This document shows, in pieces, positions 44,201-54,480 of a DNA stretch of 64,000 bases. Positions within the stretch are counted from its first letter, which is position 1. Each line of letters opens with the position of its first letter. Under the pieces are notes generated by a model. It was not told the DNA's origin and made no database searches. It saw only the letters and a program-made list of their open reading frames with translations. The stretch covers positions 2,790,001 to 2,854,000 of the forward strand of contig NZ_LT629785.1 in assembly GCF_900105995.1 (NCBI RefSeq). The letters are read 5' to 3'. The translations under genes and the position numbers were made by a program. This DNA is from Pseudomonas pohangensis. Its GTDB lineage: Bacteria > Pseudomonadota > Gammaproteobacteria > Pseudomonadales > Pseudomonadaceae.

Positions 44201-44456
44201 TCGATGTGCCTGAGCCGAGCTCGATTATTTTACGTGGTTGTTCGTTAATGACATGCTGGAACAGCCACCATGCAAACTCCGGCGAAATAGACCAACCATC
44301 CATAGCCGCTAAAGGTTCGGGCTTATCAAAAACGTGCTGCATCAGCAACTGCTGGTATAAAGCATCCAGTCGAATATTAACTACGGACTCACGAAATCCC
44401 TTCTGAAAAGAACTACGTAATTTTTCGAACTGTTTACTTATATCCTGACCAGCCAT
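41253..44456 (-). CDS. multidomain methyltransferase - coiled coil - GT2 - GT2-like protein
   Basis: 1067 residues with four parts. About 55-235: a methyltransferase-like fold with KIIELGSGTSTLVIAS (77-91) and LDFLLVDGPPA (163-172). About 285-370: a charged coiled coil. From about 538: a family 2 glycosyltransferase with ISIIMPVWNSERTV, LLIVDDCSADGTW and D-x-D-D in HDADDW (626-631). From about 845: a second GT2-like domain with IDDDDHYGPDY as its metal site. Such chains resemble O-antigen length-control or capping enzymes, where a methyltransferase blocks the chain end and a coiled coil measures length. That analogy is inference. It lies between ugd and wbpA on the same strand. Confidence 0.8.
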   Translation of the reverse strand: MAGQDISKQFEKLRSSFQKGFRESVVNIRLDALYQQLLMQHVFDKPEPLAAMDGWSISPEFAWWLFQHVINEQPRKIIELGSGTSTLVIASAIKRLGKGRFLSFEHNYVYFEKTRALLEACDLQHYVDLIYAPLEELKIGDQTYRWYGLPYDLIENMIGPKQLDFLLVDGPPAATNHHARYPAVVQLRKYFSASTIVLLDDGDRVEEQETLVRWIDFMGGNYSHKMLSNVRHAPALFYPVQNSPELEDGEKAFTNGISATVAQEVALAVESALNGMTVDNSDVKAKALVDAFYRLREKSLHQLKRQVESELNTAIANSTADKKQFSLQMLALQEREAALREELEARLLEKLDVVTRDRDDLKAQLTALSKRHKLVYQSLVYQLGLSFYRRTRRLKSWVKMPLAMYRVMQRHAASGNPIIVEYQDPSGRLGKPKVKLPTNFNPDMSNPDRVLLNANEIAKAGDHALAISLAESHLPIELAYTVHVLRANAAIAAGDEEGWLNQLNGYLAEFNAAPIRLDGKGNIFDRLASDPLPPVMDGPLISIIMPVWNSERTVRRAAESILNQTWRNLELLIVDDCSADGTWSVLLDLAAIDCRVKIFRNKVNVGPYVSKNIALMQAAGDWITGHDADDWALPQRLENHYNAMMAANPRPRASITEMARLDLQGRFVRVGEKAKFSRDGVTRKSSVSLLCERSFFQSELGSWDCVRFGADSETIDRAERLLGSEFCEFRQIGMLCLEHEDSLTGHPELGVSPESGVSKPRAEYAASWRAWHKRELSAGRSMRLAFPPIAKRCFRAPSIMAVPLGHIIRNSQSASVASNFEPVTAICVSRRGEFVPQVLLNLQQQTHPDLRVIYVIHGFHIDTETVRRELAGLKNLTVLQITDKETFLADGLNLALDHCQTDLCAKIDDDDHYGPDYIRNAELALKHSDLSNVALTGKAMHFCYVESANAFGVRFEQKQNRGFTRVHGGTLFWRRSLVDDQRFERVRQGTDSRFTKGVLEKGRQIYSADPYDFVHVRYANTANHTWQIEDAEFMRPVTRLADGLRLDLAYSNPAIADLALPSNDLSL

Positions 44457-44525
44457 AACAGAGCCTCTGATGTATACGCAATAAAGCCCGCAATCGGAAA
44501 CGAAAGCTGGCTAAAAGTGGTGCAT

Positions 44526-45830
44526 TTAAGCTTTAACGATATTCTCAGCTGGATCCAAATAGCGTCCGCGCGAGTCGACAATCAGCTGTGCGTTAGCTTT
44601 GAGCATGTCGTAATCAACACTGTCGTGGTCAGTGGCGATCAGTACGCAATCGAAGCTAGCAACTGCTTCAGGCGTCAGCTCAACACTGCTGAGATCGAAG
44701 TGATGCTCGCGCATATTAGGAAATGTAGGCACATGGGAGTCGCTGTATTGCACATCCGCCCCCAGATCACGTAAACGCTCCATGATGAATACCGAAGGTG
44801 ATTCACGCATATCATCAACGTTTTTCTTGTAGGCGATACCCAACACTAACACACGGCAGCCGTTAACCGATTTTTTACGCAGGTTCAGCGCCGCGCCAAG
44901 CTTGCTGACCACGTAGTCTGGCATTGCCGAGTTAACCTCACCCGCCAGCTCGATGAAACGCGTGTGCAGGCCATACTCACGGGCTTTCCAGGTGAGATAG
45001 AACGGGTCAATCGGAATGCAATGACCGCCCAAACCGGGCCCTGGGTAGTACGGTACAAAACCGAATGGCTTAGTCGCTGCTGCGCGAATAACTTCGTGTA
45101 TATCGATACCCATCTTGTCAGCAACGATTTTCATCTCATTGACAAGGCCGATGTTGACGGCGCGGTGGATGTTTTCCAGCAGCTTGGTCATTTCAGCAGC
45201 GCGGGTGCTCGATACCGGAACTACACGATCAATCACTTGGCCGTAGAGAGCCATACCGACTTCTTGGCAGGCTTCGGTGTCGCCGCCACACACTTTAGGA
45301 ATGGTGCGAGTGGTGAAGTTAGGGTTACCCGGGTCTTCACGCTCCGGCGAATAAACCAAGAATACGTCTTCGCCAACTTTCAAACCGCGGGAGGCAATGC
45401 GCGGCAGCAACTCTTCATCCGTTGTGCCTGGGTAGGTGGTGCTCTCAAGCGACATCACTTGGCCGGCGCGCATGTACGGAATCAGCGAGTCGGTGGTGTC
45501 CAGTACAAAGCTGAGGTCGGGCTCACGGTACTTATTGAGCGGGGTCGGCACGCAAAGAACCAGCGCATCAACGTCACTGGCACGCGTAAAGTCAGTGGTA
45601 GCTTCAAAGCCTTGGCTAATAGCGCGAGCAATGGACTCAGCAGAGATGTGCTCGATATAGCTGGTGCCTTTAGCAAAGTGGTCCATCTTGGACTGGTCAA
45701 TATCAAAACCGACCACTTTGTAACCGACCTCAGCGTAGCGTAGCACCAGTGGCAGGCCAACATAGCCCAAGCCAACGATACCGATGACGGCTGACTTATT
45801 GTTCAACTTCTCTAGAAGTATTTGTTTCAC
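44526..45830 (-). CDS. wbpA: UDP-N-acetylglucosamine 6-dehydrogenase (WbpA-like)
   Basis: Oxidises UDP-GlcNAc to UDP-GlcNAcA. The sequence follows P. aeruginosa WbpA closely: IGIVGLGYVGLPLVLRYAE, CVPTPLNKYREPDLSFVL, YSPEREDPGNPNF and the catalytic Cys in GPGLGGHCIPIDPFY. The GTG at 45830 (MKQILLEKLNNKSAVIG) matches the WbpA N-terminus and has GTGGAG 7 bp upstream; the longer frame to 45890 would overlap wecC and adds unrelated residues. 434 residues. It uses the same UDP-GlcNAc pool as WecB, so the cluster branches at this sugar. Confidence 0.93.
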   Translation of the reverse strand: MKQILLEKLNNKSAVIGIVGLGYVGLPLVLRYAEVGYKVVGFDIDQSKMDHFAKGTSYIEHISAESIARAISQGFEATTDFTRASDVDALVLCVPTPLNKYREPDLSFVLDTTDSLIPYMRAGQVMSLESTTYPGTTDEELLPRIASRGLKVGEDVFLVYSPEREDPGNPNFTTRTIPKVCGGDTEACQEVGMALYGQVIDRVVPVSSTRAAEMTKLLENIHRAVNIGLVNEMKIVADKMGIDIHEVIRAAATKPFGFVPYYPGPGLGGHCIPIDPFYLTWKAREYGLHTRFIELAGEVNSAMPDYVVSKLGAALNLRKKSVNGCRVLVLGIAYKKNVDDMRESPSVFIMERLRDLGADVQYSDSHVPTFPNMREHHFDLSSVELTPEAVASFDCVLIATDHDSVDYDMLKANAQLIVDSRGRYLDPAENIVKA

Positions 45831-45861
45831 GTACTTGCTCCACATTCGATTACTTATGAAT

Positions 45862-47148
45862 TCAGCCGCAGTTATGCAACGATAACGCATGCATCATGCC
45901 GCGCGTATCCAGTAGCCGCTGCGATAGACCTAATGTAATTTTCTGATCCTTGAACTCACTGTGGTCGACCAAGACCAATAGAACATCTGCACATTTAGCT
46001 TCCGCAAACCCCACCAACGGTACATTGATTTCTTGTAGTTCTGTCGGCACTAAGTCTATGTGCGGCTCGACAGCCAGCACTTGCCCTGGGTATTGCTGAC
46101 CCAAGGACAGAGTTATAGCCATTGCAGGGCTTTCTCGCAGGTCATCAACACCTGCTTTGAAGGCCAAACCGAAACACGCGATTTTGATCGTCTTTGGCTC
46201 TCGCCCCGTCAACTGACAGATCTCAGCAACAGCAGCGTTTACCTTGTTAACCACCCATTCTGGTTTACCGTCATTGACTTGGCGCGCCACCTTTATCAAG
46301 CGCGCCTCTTCCGGGGCTTGGCTGACAATAAACCATGGGTCAACTGCAATACAGTGGCCGCCGACTCCCGGTCCGGGGTGAAGTATATTGACCCGAGGGT
46401 GAAGATTGGCTAGCCGAATTAACTCCCAAACGTTTATTTTGAGCTTGTCACAAATAACTGACAGCTCGTTAGCATAGGCAATATTCACATCTCTGAAGCT
46501 GTTTTCGGCAAGCTTGCACATTTCTGCAGTGCGTACATCGGTGATGATGCACTCACCTTCAACAAAGGTTTGGTAGAGTTGCACCGCTGCAGCTGAACAC
46601 TTAGCGGTCAACCCGCCAATAATCCGGTCGTTCTCGACGAGCTCGCGCAACACATGACCTGGCATTACCCGCTCGGGGCAATGCGCAATGCGAATATCTG
46701 ACTCTTCGCCGTGGGTCATGGGAAAGCTCAAATCTGGTCTGGCATCGGCAAGCCACTCAGCCATCTGCTCGGTAGCGCCAACCGGTGAGGTTGACTCCAA
46801 CACAACGAGATCACCTTGCTTCAAAAACGGCGCAATACTCTTGCTTGCCGCCTCGATATAACCCAGATCGGGCTCGTGGTCTGCTTTAAATGGAGTCGGA
46901 ACGGCAATCAGGAATGCATCAGCGGCTTCTGGCTGAGTTGTCGCGCGCAAATAGCCCGCAGTGACTGCAGCGCAAACAATAATGTCGAGTTGCGGCTCGA
47001 TGATGTGAATTTCACCCCGATTGATTGTGTCGACAGCATGCTGGTTGATGTCGACACCAATGACGTTTTTTCTTCTAGTAGCAAACACTGCAGCAGTGGG
47101 AAGACCAATATAGCCCAACCCAATAACGGAAATTGTTTCGAAACTCAT
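45862..47148 (-). CDS. wecC: UDP-N-acetyl-D-mannosamine dehydrogenase
   Basis: Oxidises UDP-ManNAc to UDP-ManNAcA. 428 residues. The start ISVIGLGYIGLPTAAVFATR, then APFLKQGDLVVLESTSPVG, HCPERVMPG and the catalytic Cys in GPGVGGHCIAVDPWF are WecC-type. It overlaps wecB by 4 bp (ATGA), the expected wecB-wecC pair. The next gene, wbpA, starts 31 bp downstream. Confidence 0.95.
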   Translation of the reverse strand: MSFETISVIGLGYIGLPTAAVFATRRKNVIGVDINQHAVDTINRGEIHIIEPQLDIIVCAAVTAGYLRATTQPEAADAFLIAVPTPFKADHEPDLGYIEAASKSIAPFLKQGDLVVLESTSPVGATEQMAEWLADARPDLSFPMTHGEESDIRIAHCPERVMPGHVLRELVENDRIIGGLTAKCSAAAVQLYQTFVEGECIITDVRTAEMCKLAENSFRDVNIAYANELSVICDKLKINVWELIRLANLHPRVNILHPGPGVGGHCIAVDPWFIVSQAPEEARLIKVARQVNDGKPEWVVNKVNAAVAEICQLTGREPKTIKIACFGLAFKAGVDDLRESPAMAITLSLGQQYPGQVLAVEPHIDLVPTELQEINVPLVGFAEAKCADVLLVLVDHSEFKDQKITLGLSQRLLDTRGMMHALSLHNCG

Positions 47149-48302
47149 GCTGCATCCTTGGTCGTATTTTTTTTGCTCAAGCTGGCAAGGGCCTCACAGA
47201 TCCTTGCGCAGGCTTTACCATCGCCATACGGATTAGAAGCAAAACTCATCTCGCGGTAAATATTTTTATCAGTCAGTAACAGGCGAAGATGGCTAATGAT
47301 TGATTCAACTTCGGTGCCAATCAATTTCACCGTGCCCGCTTCCACGGCTTCAGGTCGCTCAGTGGTGTCGCGCATCACCAGTACCGGCTTACCAAGCGCC
47401 GGAGCCTCTTCCTGAATTCCGCCGGAATCAGTAAGAATCAAGTAGGAGCGGCTCATCAGATAAACAAATGGCAGATAATCAAGCGGTTCAATCAAATGAA
47501 TATTTGAAACACCCGCCAACAGACGATTCACCGGCTCGCGTACATTGGGATTCAAATGCACGGGGTAAACTATTTCAACATCAGGAAAGGCTTTTGCAGT
47601 TTCCACCAAGCCCAAACAAATACGCTCGAAACCACCACCAAAGTTTTCTCTACGATGACCCGTGACCAATATAATTCGGTTGCCGGAAGGCAGGAAGCTG
47701 AACTGCTCATTAAATTGAGCCTGCAGTGGTGACGCTGGATTATTCAGTTTCTCGACCACGCCCAACAGTGCATCAATAACTGTATTGCCTGTGACGAGTA
47801 TGGATTCAGGATTAACACTCTCTTTAAGGAGGTTCTGGCGAGCTGTCTCTGTAGGAGCGAAGTGCATCGCTGCCAAGGCACCGGTCAGCTTGCGATTTCC
47901 CTCTTCTGGCCAGGGAGAATAAAGATTGTAGGTTCTCAGTCCTGCTTCTACATGCGCTACCGGGATTTGCTGATAGTAGGCAGCCAGAGTTGCCGCGAAG
48001 GACGTGGCCGTATCGCCATGCACCAACACAACATCTGGCTTGAATTCACCAAGGACGGCCTTCATCCCTTGCAGAATGGCTGTGGTTACATCAGTTAGAT
48101 CTTGGCCAGCCTTCATAATGTTCAAGTCGTAATCAGGGACAAGCTCAAATAGTTCGAGCACCTGATCAAGCATGTGTCGGTGTTGGCCGGTAACGCAAAC
48201 ACGTGAAGTGAATCGATAGTCTTTTGCAAGAGTGAGCGCAAGCGGCGCCATTTTGATAGCTTCGGGTCGAGTTCCGAAAACACACAGGGTTTTGAGCATC
48301 AT
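47145..48302 (-). CDS. wecB: UDP-N-acetylglucosamine 2-epimerase (non-hydrolysing)
   Basis: Converts UDP-GlcNAc to UDP-ManNAc. 385 residues from the ATG at 48302 (MMLKTLCVFGTRPEAIKMAP; the second ATG at 48299 is equally possible). VLVHGDTATSFAATLAAYY, HVEAGLRTY, VTGHRRENFGGG and LTDSGGIQEEAPALGKP mark the family. The TTG-initiated extension to 48413 adds 37 unrelated residues. It is the first gene of the leftward cluster; the promoter should lie in the AT-rich gap to pgm. Confidence 0.94.
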   Translation of the reverse strand: MMLKTLCVFGTRPEAIKMAPLALTLAKDYRFTSRVCVTGQHRHMLDQVLELFELVPDYDLNIMKAGQDLTDVTTAILQGMKAVLGEFKPDVVLVHGDTATSFAATLAAYYQQIPVAHVEAGLRTYNLYSPWPEEGNRKLTGALAAMHFAPTETARQNLLKESVNPESILVTGNTVIDALLGVVEKLNNPASPLQAQFNEQFSFLPSGNRIILVTGHRRENFGGGFERICLGLVETAKAFPDVEIVYPVHLNPNVREPVNRLLAGVSNIHLIEPLDYLPFVYLMSRSYLILTDSGGIQEEAPALGKPVLVMRDTTERPEAVEAGTVKLIGTEVESIISHLRLLLTDKNIYREMSFASNPYGDGKACARICEALASLSKKNTTKDAA

Positions 48303-48584
48303 AGATATTTGACCCAGAAAATCATGAAAAGGAGTCGAGATGGGGCGGCGCAAAACCGATGAATTGTACTGATATGTCAATATTTTGAATATGATCTTCG
48401 TCAAGAAGATCAACGCTATAGCACCAAGATCAAAATAATCACTCGACTGGCATTCAGTGAAAAGACATAAATATCTGACTGTTATGACCTCAACCCCCGC
48501 CCCGACAGCCCTTATTTCTTAAGCAACTCTCTAGAAGTGCCAAGAAAGTTTACAAAATCAACTTAGAGCCAAAGGAGCCCCTAC
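48303..48584. other. divergent promoter region wecB/pgm
   Basis: 282 bp, AT-rich toward wecB. Leftward TTGACG and TTGACA boxes and a TACAAT are visible near 48370-48405, but spacings are not ideal, so no single promoter is assigned. Rightward, AAAGGAG precedes the pgm start. No JUMPstart/ops element was found. Confidence 0.35.
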
Positions 48585-50240
48585 ATGAGCACCACCCACC
48601 CACTGGCAGGCAGCCAGGTTCTGCCGGCAATGCTGGTCGATGTGCCGCGACTGGTCAGCGCCTATTACACCGGCCAGCCGGATCCGGTAGTCAGCGCCCA
48701 GCGCGTGGCGTTCGGCACCTCGGGACATCGCGGCTGCGCTTTTGACCTGAGCTTCAACGAGTGGCACGTGCTGGCGATAAGTCAGGCGATCTGCGAATAC
48801 CGCCAGGCACAAGGCATCAACGGCCCGCTGTTTCTCGGCATCGATACCCATGCCCTGTCGACGCCGGCCAGTGCCAGTGCCGTCGAAGTGCTGGCAGCCA
48901 ATGGTGTCGAACTGATGCTGTCGCTGCAGGATGAGTACACGCCAACGCCGGCGGTCTCCCACGCCATCCTCTGTTACAACCGCGGGCGCAGCAGCGGCCT
49001 GGCCGATGGCATCGTCATCACCCCCTCGCACAATCCGCCGGAAAGCGGCGGCTTCAAGTACAACCCGCCCAACGGCGGGCCGGCGGACAGCGATATCACC
49101 CGCTGGATCGAGACGCGTGCCAACCAGCTGCTTGCCAGCGGACTTGCCGGGGTCAGGCGCATCAGTCTGGCCAAGGCTCTGCGTGCCGACACCACCCACC
49201 GCCACGACTACCTGCACAGCTATGTCGGTGATCTGCACAATGTCATCGACATGCAGGCGATTGCCGGTTCCGGGCTGCGCCTGGGCGTCGATCCGCTGGG
49301 TGGTGCGGGGGTGCACTACTGGTCGGCCATCGCCGAACACTACAACCTGGACCTGCAGGTGGTGAACCAGCAGATCGATCCGACCTTTCGCTTCATGAGC
49401 CTGGACTGGGACGGCCGCGTGCGCATGGACCCCTCCTCGGCGTACGCCATGCACAGCCTGATCGGCCTGAAAGATCGCTTTCAGGTAGCTTTTGCCTGCG
49501 ACCCGGACCATGACCGCCACGGCATAGTCACGCCGGGTATGGGCCTACTGCAGCCGAACAACTACCTGGCCGTCGCTATCGACTACCTGTTCCAGAACCG
49601 TCCGCAGTGGCGCGCCGATGCCGCCATCGGCAAGACCGTAGTCAGCAGCGGACTGATCGACCGGGTCAGCCGGAAACTCGGCCGGCGCCTTTATGAAGTG
49701 CCGGTGGGCTTCAAGTACTTTGCCGCCGGTCTGTTCGACGGCTCCCTCGGCTTTGGCGGCGAAGAAAGCGCCGGCGCTTCATTCCTGCGTCGTGATGGCA
49801 CAGTGTGGAGTACCGACAAGGACGGCCTGATCGCGTCGCTGCTGGCGGCAGAAATGACTGCCATCACCGGCAGCGATCCTGGCGCGCGCTACCAGGCGCT
49901 GGCACAGGAACTCGGCGAGCCGGTGTCGACCCGCATCGATGCCGCTGCCACGCCCGAACAGAAGCAGCAATTGGGCAAGCTGGCACCGGCGCAGATCCGC
50001 TCCACCGAACTGGCCGGGGAAAGTATCCAGAGCATCCTCAGTCATGCGCCAGGCAACGGCGAGGCCATCGGCGGGCTGAAAGTGAGCACCGCCAACGGCT
50101 GGTTCGCTGCCCGCCCTTCCGGCACCGAGAACATCTACAAGATCTACGCGGAAAGCTTTCTGGGGCAGGCGCATCTGCAGCAACTGGTCGCCGAAGCGCA
50201 ACAGATTGTCGATGCAGCTATTGCACCAACCGCTGGCTAA
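48585..50240 (+). CDS. pgm: phosphoglucomutase (alpha-D-glucose phosphate-specific)
   Basis: Interconverts glucose-1-phosphate and glucose-6-phosphate. 551 residues. FGTSGHRG near the N-terminus, the phosphoserine loop VITPSHNPPESGG, the metal loop CDPDHDRHG and the C-terminal phosphate-binding RPSGTENIYKIY are all present. AAAGGAG lies upstream of the ATG. It is divergent from wecB and feeds UDP-glucose, hence UDP-GlcA, synthesis. Its composition is that of the core genome, so it marks the right edge of the AT-rich cluster. Confidence 0.96.
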   Translation: MSTTHPLAGSQVLPAMLVDVPRLVSAYYTGQPDPVVSAQRVAFGTSGHRGCAFDLSFNEWHVLAISQAICEYRQAQGINGPLFLGIDTHALSTPASASAVEVLAANGVELMLSLQDEYTPTPAVSHAILCYNRGRSSGLADGIVITPSHNPPESGGFKYNPPNGGPADSDITRWIETRANQLLASGLAGVRRISLAKALRADTTHRHDYLHSYVGDLHNVIDMQAIAGSGLRLGVDPLGGAGVHYWSAIAEHYNLDLQVVNQQIDPTFRFMSLDWDGRVRMDPSSAYAMHSLIGLKDRFQVAFACDPDHDRHGIVTPGMGLLQPNNYLAVAIDYLFQNRPQWRADAAIGKTVVSSGLIDRVSRKLGRRLYEVPVGFKYFAAGLFDGSLGFGGEESAGASFLRRDGTVWSTDKDGLIASLLAAEMTAITGSDPGARYQALAQELGEPVSTRIDAAATPEQKQQLGKLAPAQIRSTELAGESIQSILSHAPGNGEAIGGLKVSTANGWFAARPSGTENIYKIYAESFLGQAHLQQLVAEAQQIVDAAIAPTAG

Positions 50241-50282
50241 GGACTGGAAAATTCAAGTTCCTGAGCAAAGCGGTTGCCTATA

Positions 50283-52658
50283 TCAGCGCTTGGGCAGGCG
50301 TGACTGCAGCATCGGGTCATCCGGATTGATCTCCCAGATGTCGCCGACCACCTGCTGGATCAATGCGGCATCGCGGGTTTCCTGGGCATAGTTGAGCAGC
50401 GCCATGCTGGCATTGCGGTTCTGCGGCTGGCGCTTGAGCATCGCCTGCAACTGGGCAATTGCCGCCTCGCGCTGGCCGCTGTCGTGCAGGGCAATGGCCA
50501 GTACATAGCCGTATTGCGGGTTCTCCGGCGCCAGCTCGGCAGCCTTGGCAAACGCCTTGATGGCCGCCGGATAATCGCCACTGCGCACCAGCGCAAGTCC
50601 TTCGGCGTGATACAGCAGGGCCTCGTCCGGGTTGCGCTGCAAGGCGTCAGCCAGCAGTTGCCGGGCTTCCTGCGGATTGTTCTGTTCCAGCAGTTGCGAC
50701 AGGCTGACCAGCGCCGGCAGGAAGTCCGGATCGCGCTGCAGGGCAGCACGCAGGCTGGCCTCGATCTGCGCATTGCGCCCGCTGATCTGGTACAGGCTGG
50801 CCAGGTTCATGTTGGCTTCGCCGCGTTCCAGCAGCTGCAACTGTACCTGTTCATATTCATCCAGAACCTGCTGCCAGAAGGCCGGCGTCAGGTTCTGCCG
50901 TGCCTCGGGCGGTTGCTGGGCCAGCTCCCAGGTGGCGGCCAGACGCACCGCCAGCACCGGATCGCGCAGCAGTGCCGGCAGCAACTGGCCGATCTGCTGC
51001 GGCGCGGCCATGCCCGGCAAGGCACGTACGGCGGCTTCGCGCACCTGGGGGTCGGGGTCCTTGAGAGCACTGCTGATCTGCTTCAACGCCGGTGCCGAGG
51101 GATAACTGGCCAACTCGGTAAGCAGTGCGGCTCGGCGCAGGGCTGGCAGATCGGTGCGCTGCAACTGCGTCAACAAGCCGCGCGCGGCGCCACTGGAGCC
51201 ACGCCGCGCCGCATCCAGCGCTACGGCATAGCCACCATCGTGCGGTTTGGCAGCCGGATACCAGGCATTGAACTGTTCGATCAGCCGTGCGGATTTGGTT
51301 TCCCGGTGGCAACCCTGACAGGCATCCGGCGTTCCCAGAGCGGCAGACTGGGCAGGATTGGGCACGCTAAAACTGTGATCGTGACGGAAATCATTACCCA
51401 TGTAGAACTTGCCCGGCATGTGGCATGCAGTGCACTGCGCGGCCGCACTGCCGGCCGGGTGATGGGTGTGCGCCGGACTGTCGTAATCCCTGGCTTGCAA
51501 GCCTGCCCCGTCGACACCAGGCACCGCGGTCTTGCCGGCCGGATTGTGGCACTGGGTACACACCGCATTACCTTCCAGCTTCAGCTTGGTGCTGTGCGGG
51601 TTGTGGCAGTTGGTGCAGGCCACGCCCTTGGCGAACATCTTGCTCTGGGTGAAGGAGCCGTACTCGAACACTTCGCCCTTGATCCTGCCGTCCACCTCGT
51701 ATTGCGTCGAGGTCAGATCACTGGGCAGGTAGTCGTCGAGCAAAGCGGCGGAATGCTGATAGCCATCACCCAGCGGGCTGCGCAGTGCATGGCAGCGCGC
51801 ACAGACCTGTACCTGACCACGGTTGTCGGTCTTGCTCAGCAATGGCTGCTCAAAACCTTTTGCAGACGCATTCTGCTCGCCTTTTTCTGCCCAGGCCAGG
51901 TGCCCGGAAGCCGGGCCATGGCAGCTCTGGCAACCCACGCCAAGGGCCTGCCAATGGCTGGCAAAACTGTTGTTTTTCGCGTCGAAGTTGCGCTTGAAGC
52001 CGGTGGTGTGGCACTCGATGCACATGTAGTTGGCATTCTGCGCAGTCTTGGTCCAGTGCAGCGGGTCACTGGCATCGATGCCCTGACCGGGGTACAGATG
52101 GAACCAGGCCTGCTTTTGCGTATCCCAGGCCACGCCGAGGGGTTGCAGATGGCCGCCGGGCAGTTCCAGCAGGTACTGCTGCAGCGGCTCCAGGCCGAAG
52201 GTATAGGCCACCTTGAAGTCCGCCGGCTGCCCGTCCGGGCCGGGCGTATTGACCCAGAAAGCATCGTCCTTGCGGAAGAAGCGCGTGGTTTCCTTGTCGC
52301 TGCTGAAGGTCACATCATTGAAGTCACCCAGCACCGTTTGCGCGTTCGGCTCCTGCATCGCCAGATGATGGTGCGAGCCTTGCCACTGTTTGACCGGCTC
52401 CGCATGGCAGCCCTGGCAAGCCTGCTCATCGACCATTTCCAGCGGTTGCGGGCTGGCTGGCGCTACATGCACCGGGGTCTGCGGCGACGATACGGGCATA
52501 AACCAACCCGGCTGGGCCCACCAGGCCAGGCTCACCAGCAAGAGCAGCAGCAGGCCTGTTGGCAGCAACCAGCCACGCCACGCAGGCTTTACCGGTGTAC
52601 CACTGGAAACAGACGGGGAAACAGTGCTCTGGGGGTTCTTGCGTTTGTTCTTTGACAT
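50283..52658 (-). CDS. octahaem c-type cytochrome with HEAT/TPR tail
   Basis: 791 residues from the ATG at 52658. One N-terminal membrane anchor (WLLPTGLLLLLLVSLAWW), then eight CxxCH haem sites: CQGCH, CIECH, CQSCH, CARCH, CTNCH, CTQCH, CTACH and CQGCH. The region between the first two sites (about 80-215) is a separate haem-free domain. After the last site comes a HEAT-like stretch (PALRRAALLTELASYPSAPAL, then DPDPQVREAAVRALPG), followed by tetratricopeptide repeats to the C-terminus (LLYHAEGLALVRSGDYPAAI). The protein is periplasmic and should handle electrons. Family members are often annotated as multihaem TPR cytochromes of unknown role; cytochrome c554-like nitrogen chemistry is possible, not shown. 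Confidence 0.88.
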   Translation of the reverse strand: MSKNKRKNPQSTVSPSVSSGTPVKPAWRGWLLPTGLLLLLLVSLAWWAQPGWFMPVSSPQTPVHVAPASPQPLEMVDEQACQGCHAEPVKQWQGSHHHLAMQEPNAQTVLGDFNDVTFSSDKETTRFFRKDDAFWVNTPGPDGQPADFKVAYTFGLEPLQQYLLELPGGHLQPLGVAWDTQKQAWFHLYPGQGIDASDPLHWTKTAQNANYMCIECHTTGFKRNFDAKNNSFASHWQALGVGCQSCHGPASGHLAWAEKGEQNASAKGFEQPLLSKTDNRGQVQVCARCHALRSPLGDGYQHSAALLDDYLPSDLTSTQYEVDGRIKGEVFEYGSFTQSKMFAKGVACTNCHNPHSTKLKLEGNAVCTQCHNPAGKTAVPGVDGAGLQARDYDSPAHTHHPAGSAAAQCTACHMPGKFYMGNDFRHDHSFSVPNPAQSAALGTPDACQGCHRETKSARLIEQFNAWYPAAKPHDGGYAVALDAARRGSSGAARGLLTQLQRTDLPALRRAALLTELASYPSAPALKQISSALKDPDPQVREAAVRALPGMAAPQQIGQLLPALLRDPVLAVRLAATWELAQQPPEARQNLTPAFWQQVLDEYEQVQLQLLERGEANMNLASLYQISGRNAQIEASLRAALQRDPDFLPALVSLSQLLEQNNPQEARQLLADALQRNPDEALLYHAEGLALVRSGDYPAAIKAFAKAAELAPENPQYGYVLAIALHDSGQREAAIAQLQAMLKRQPQNRNASMALLNYAQETRDAALIQQVVGDIWEINPDDPMLQSRLPKR

Positions 52659-52780
52659 CGGAAGCCTTGGCTGCAACGGTTGCGGCGGGGTTCAGAGCAT
52701 CGCGAGCGGCACGCCATACGTCAACCCGAAATTGCACGGCAGGCTGCTGGCAGCTGCTCCGCAGCTAATTGCCGGACATA

Positions 52781-52808
52781 AAAAACCGGGGCCGTGGCCC
52801 CGGTTTTT
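52781..52808. terminator. bidirectional intrinsic terminator
   Basis: AAAAACCGGGGC (52781-52792), loop CGTG, GCCCCGGTTTTT (52797-52808). It is symmetrical, with A and T tracts on both sides. It lies 23 bp after the arylsulfatase stop and separates that gene from the downstream cytochrome gene. Confidence 0.92.
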
Positions 52809-52831
52809 GCTATTGCAGTGACAACCCGGAG

Positions 52832-54379
<1,548 letters not shown>

Positions 54380-54480
54380 TGTCAGTCTTCCTCTTGCAGC
54401 TCTTTTTGAGCATGGATTATCTACTGTGTGTTCCGGTTACACCCGACAGGATAGACGGCATTTCCGGTCTTCAACAATTT

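Noticed and set aside
48303..48584. JUMPstart/ops element for RfaH control of the polysaccharide cluster
   Set aside because: No GGCGGTAGC-type core was found on either strand of the gap.
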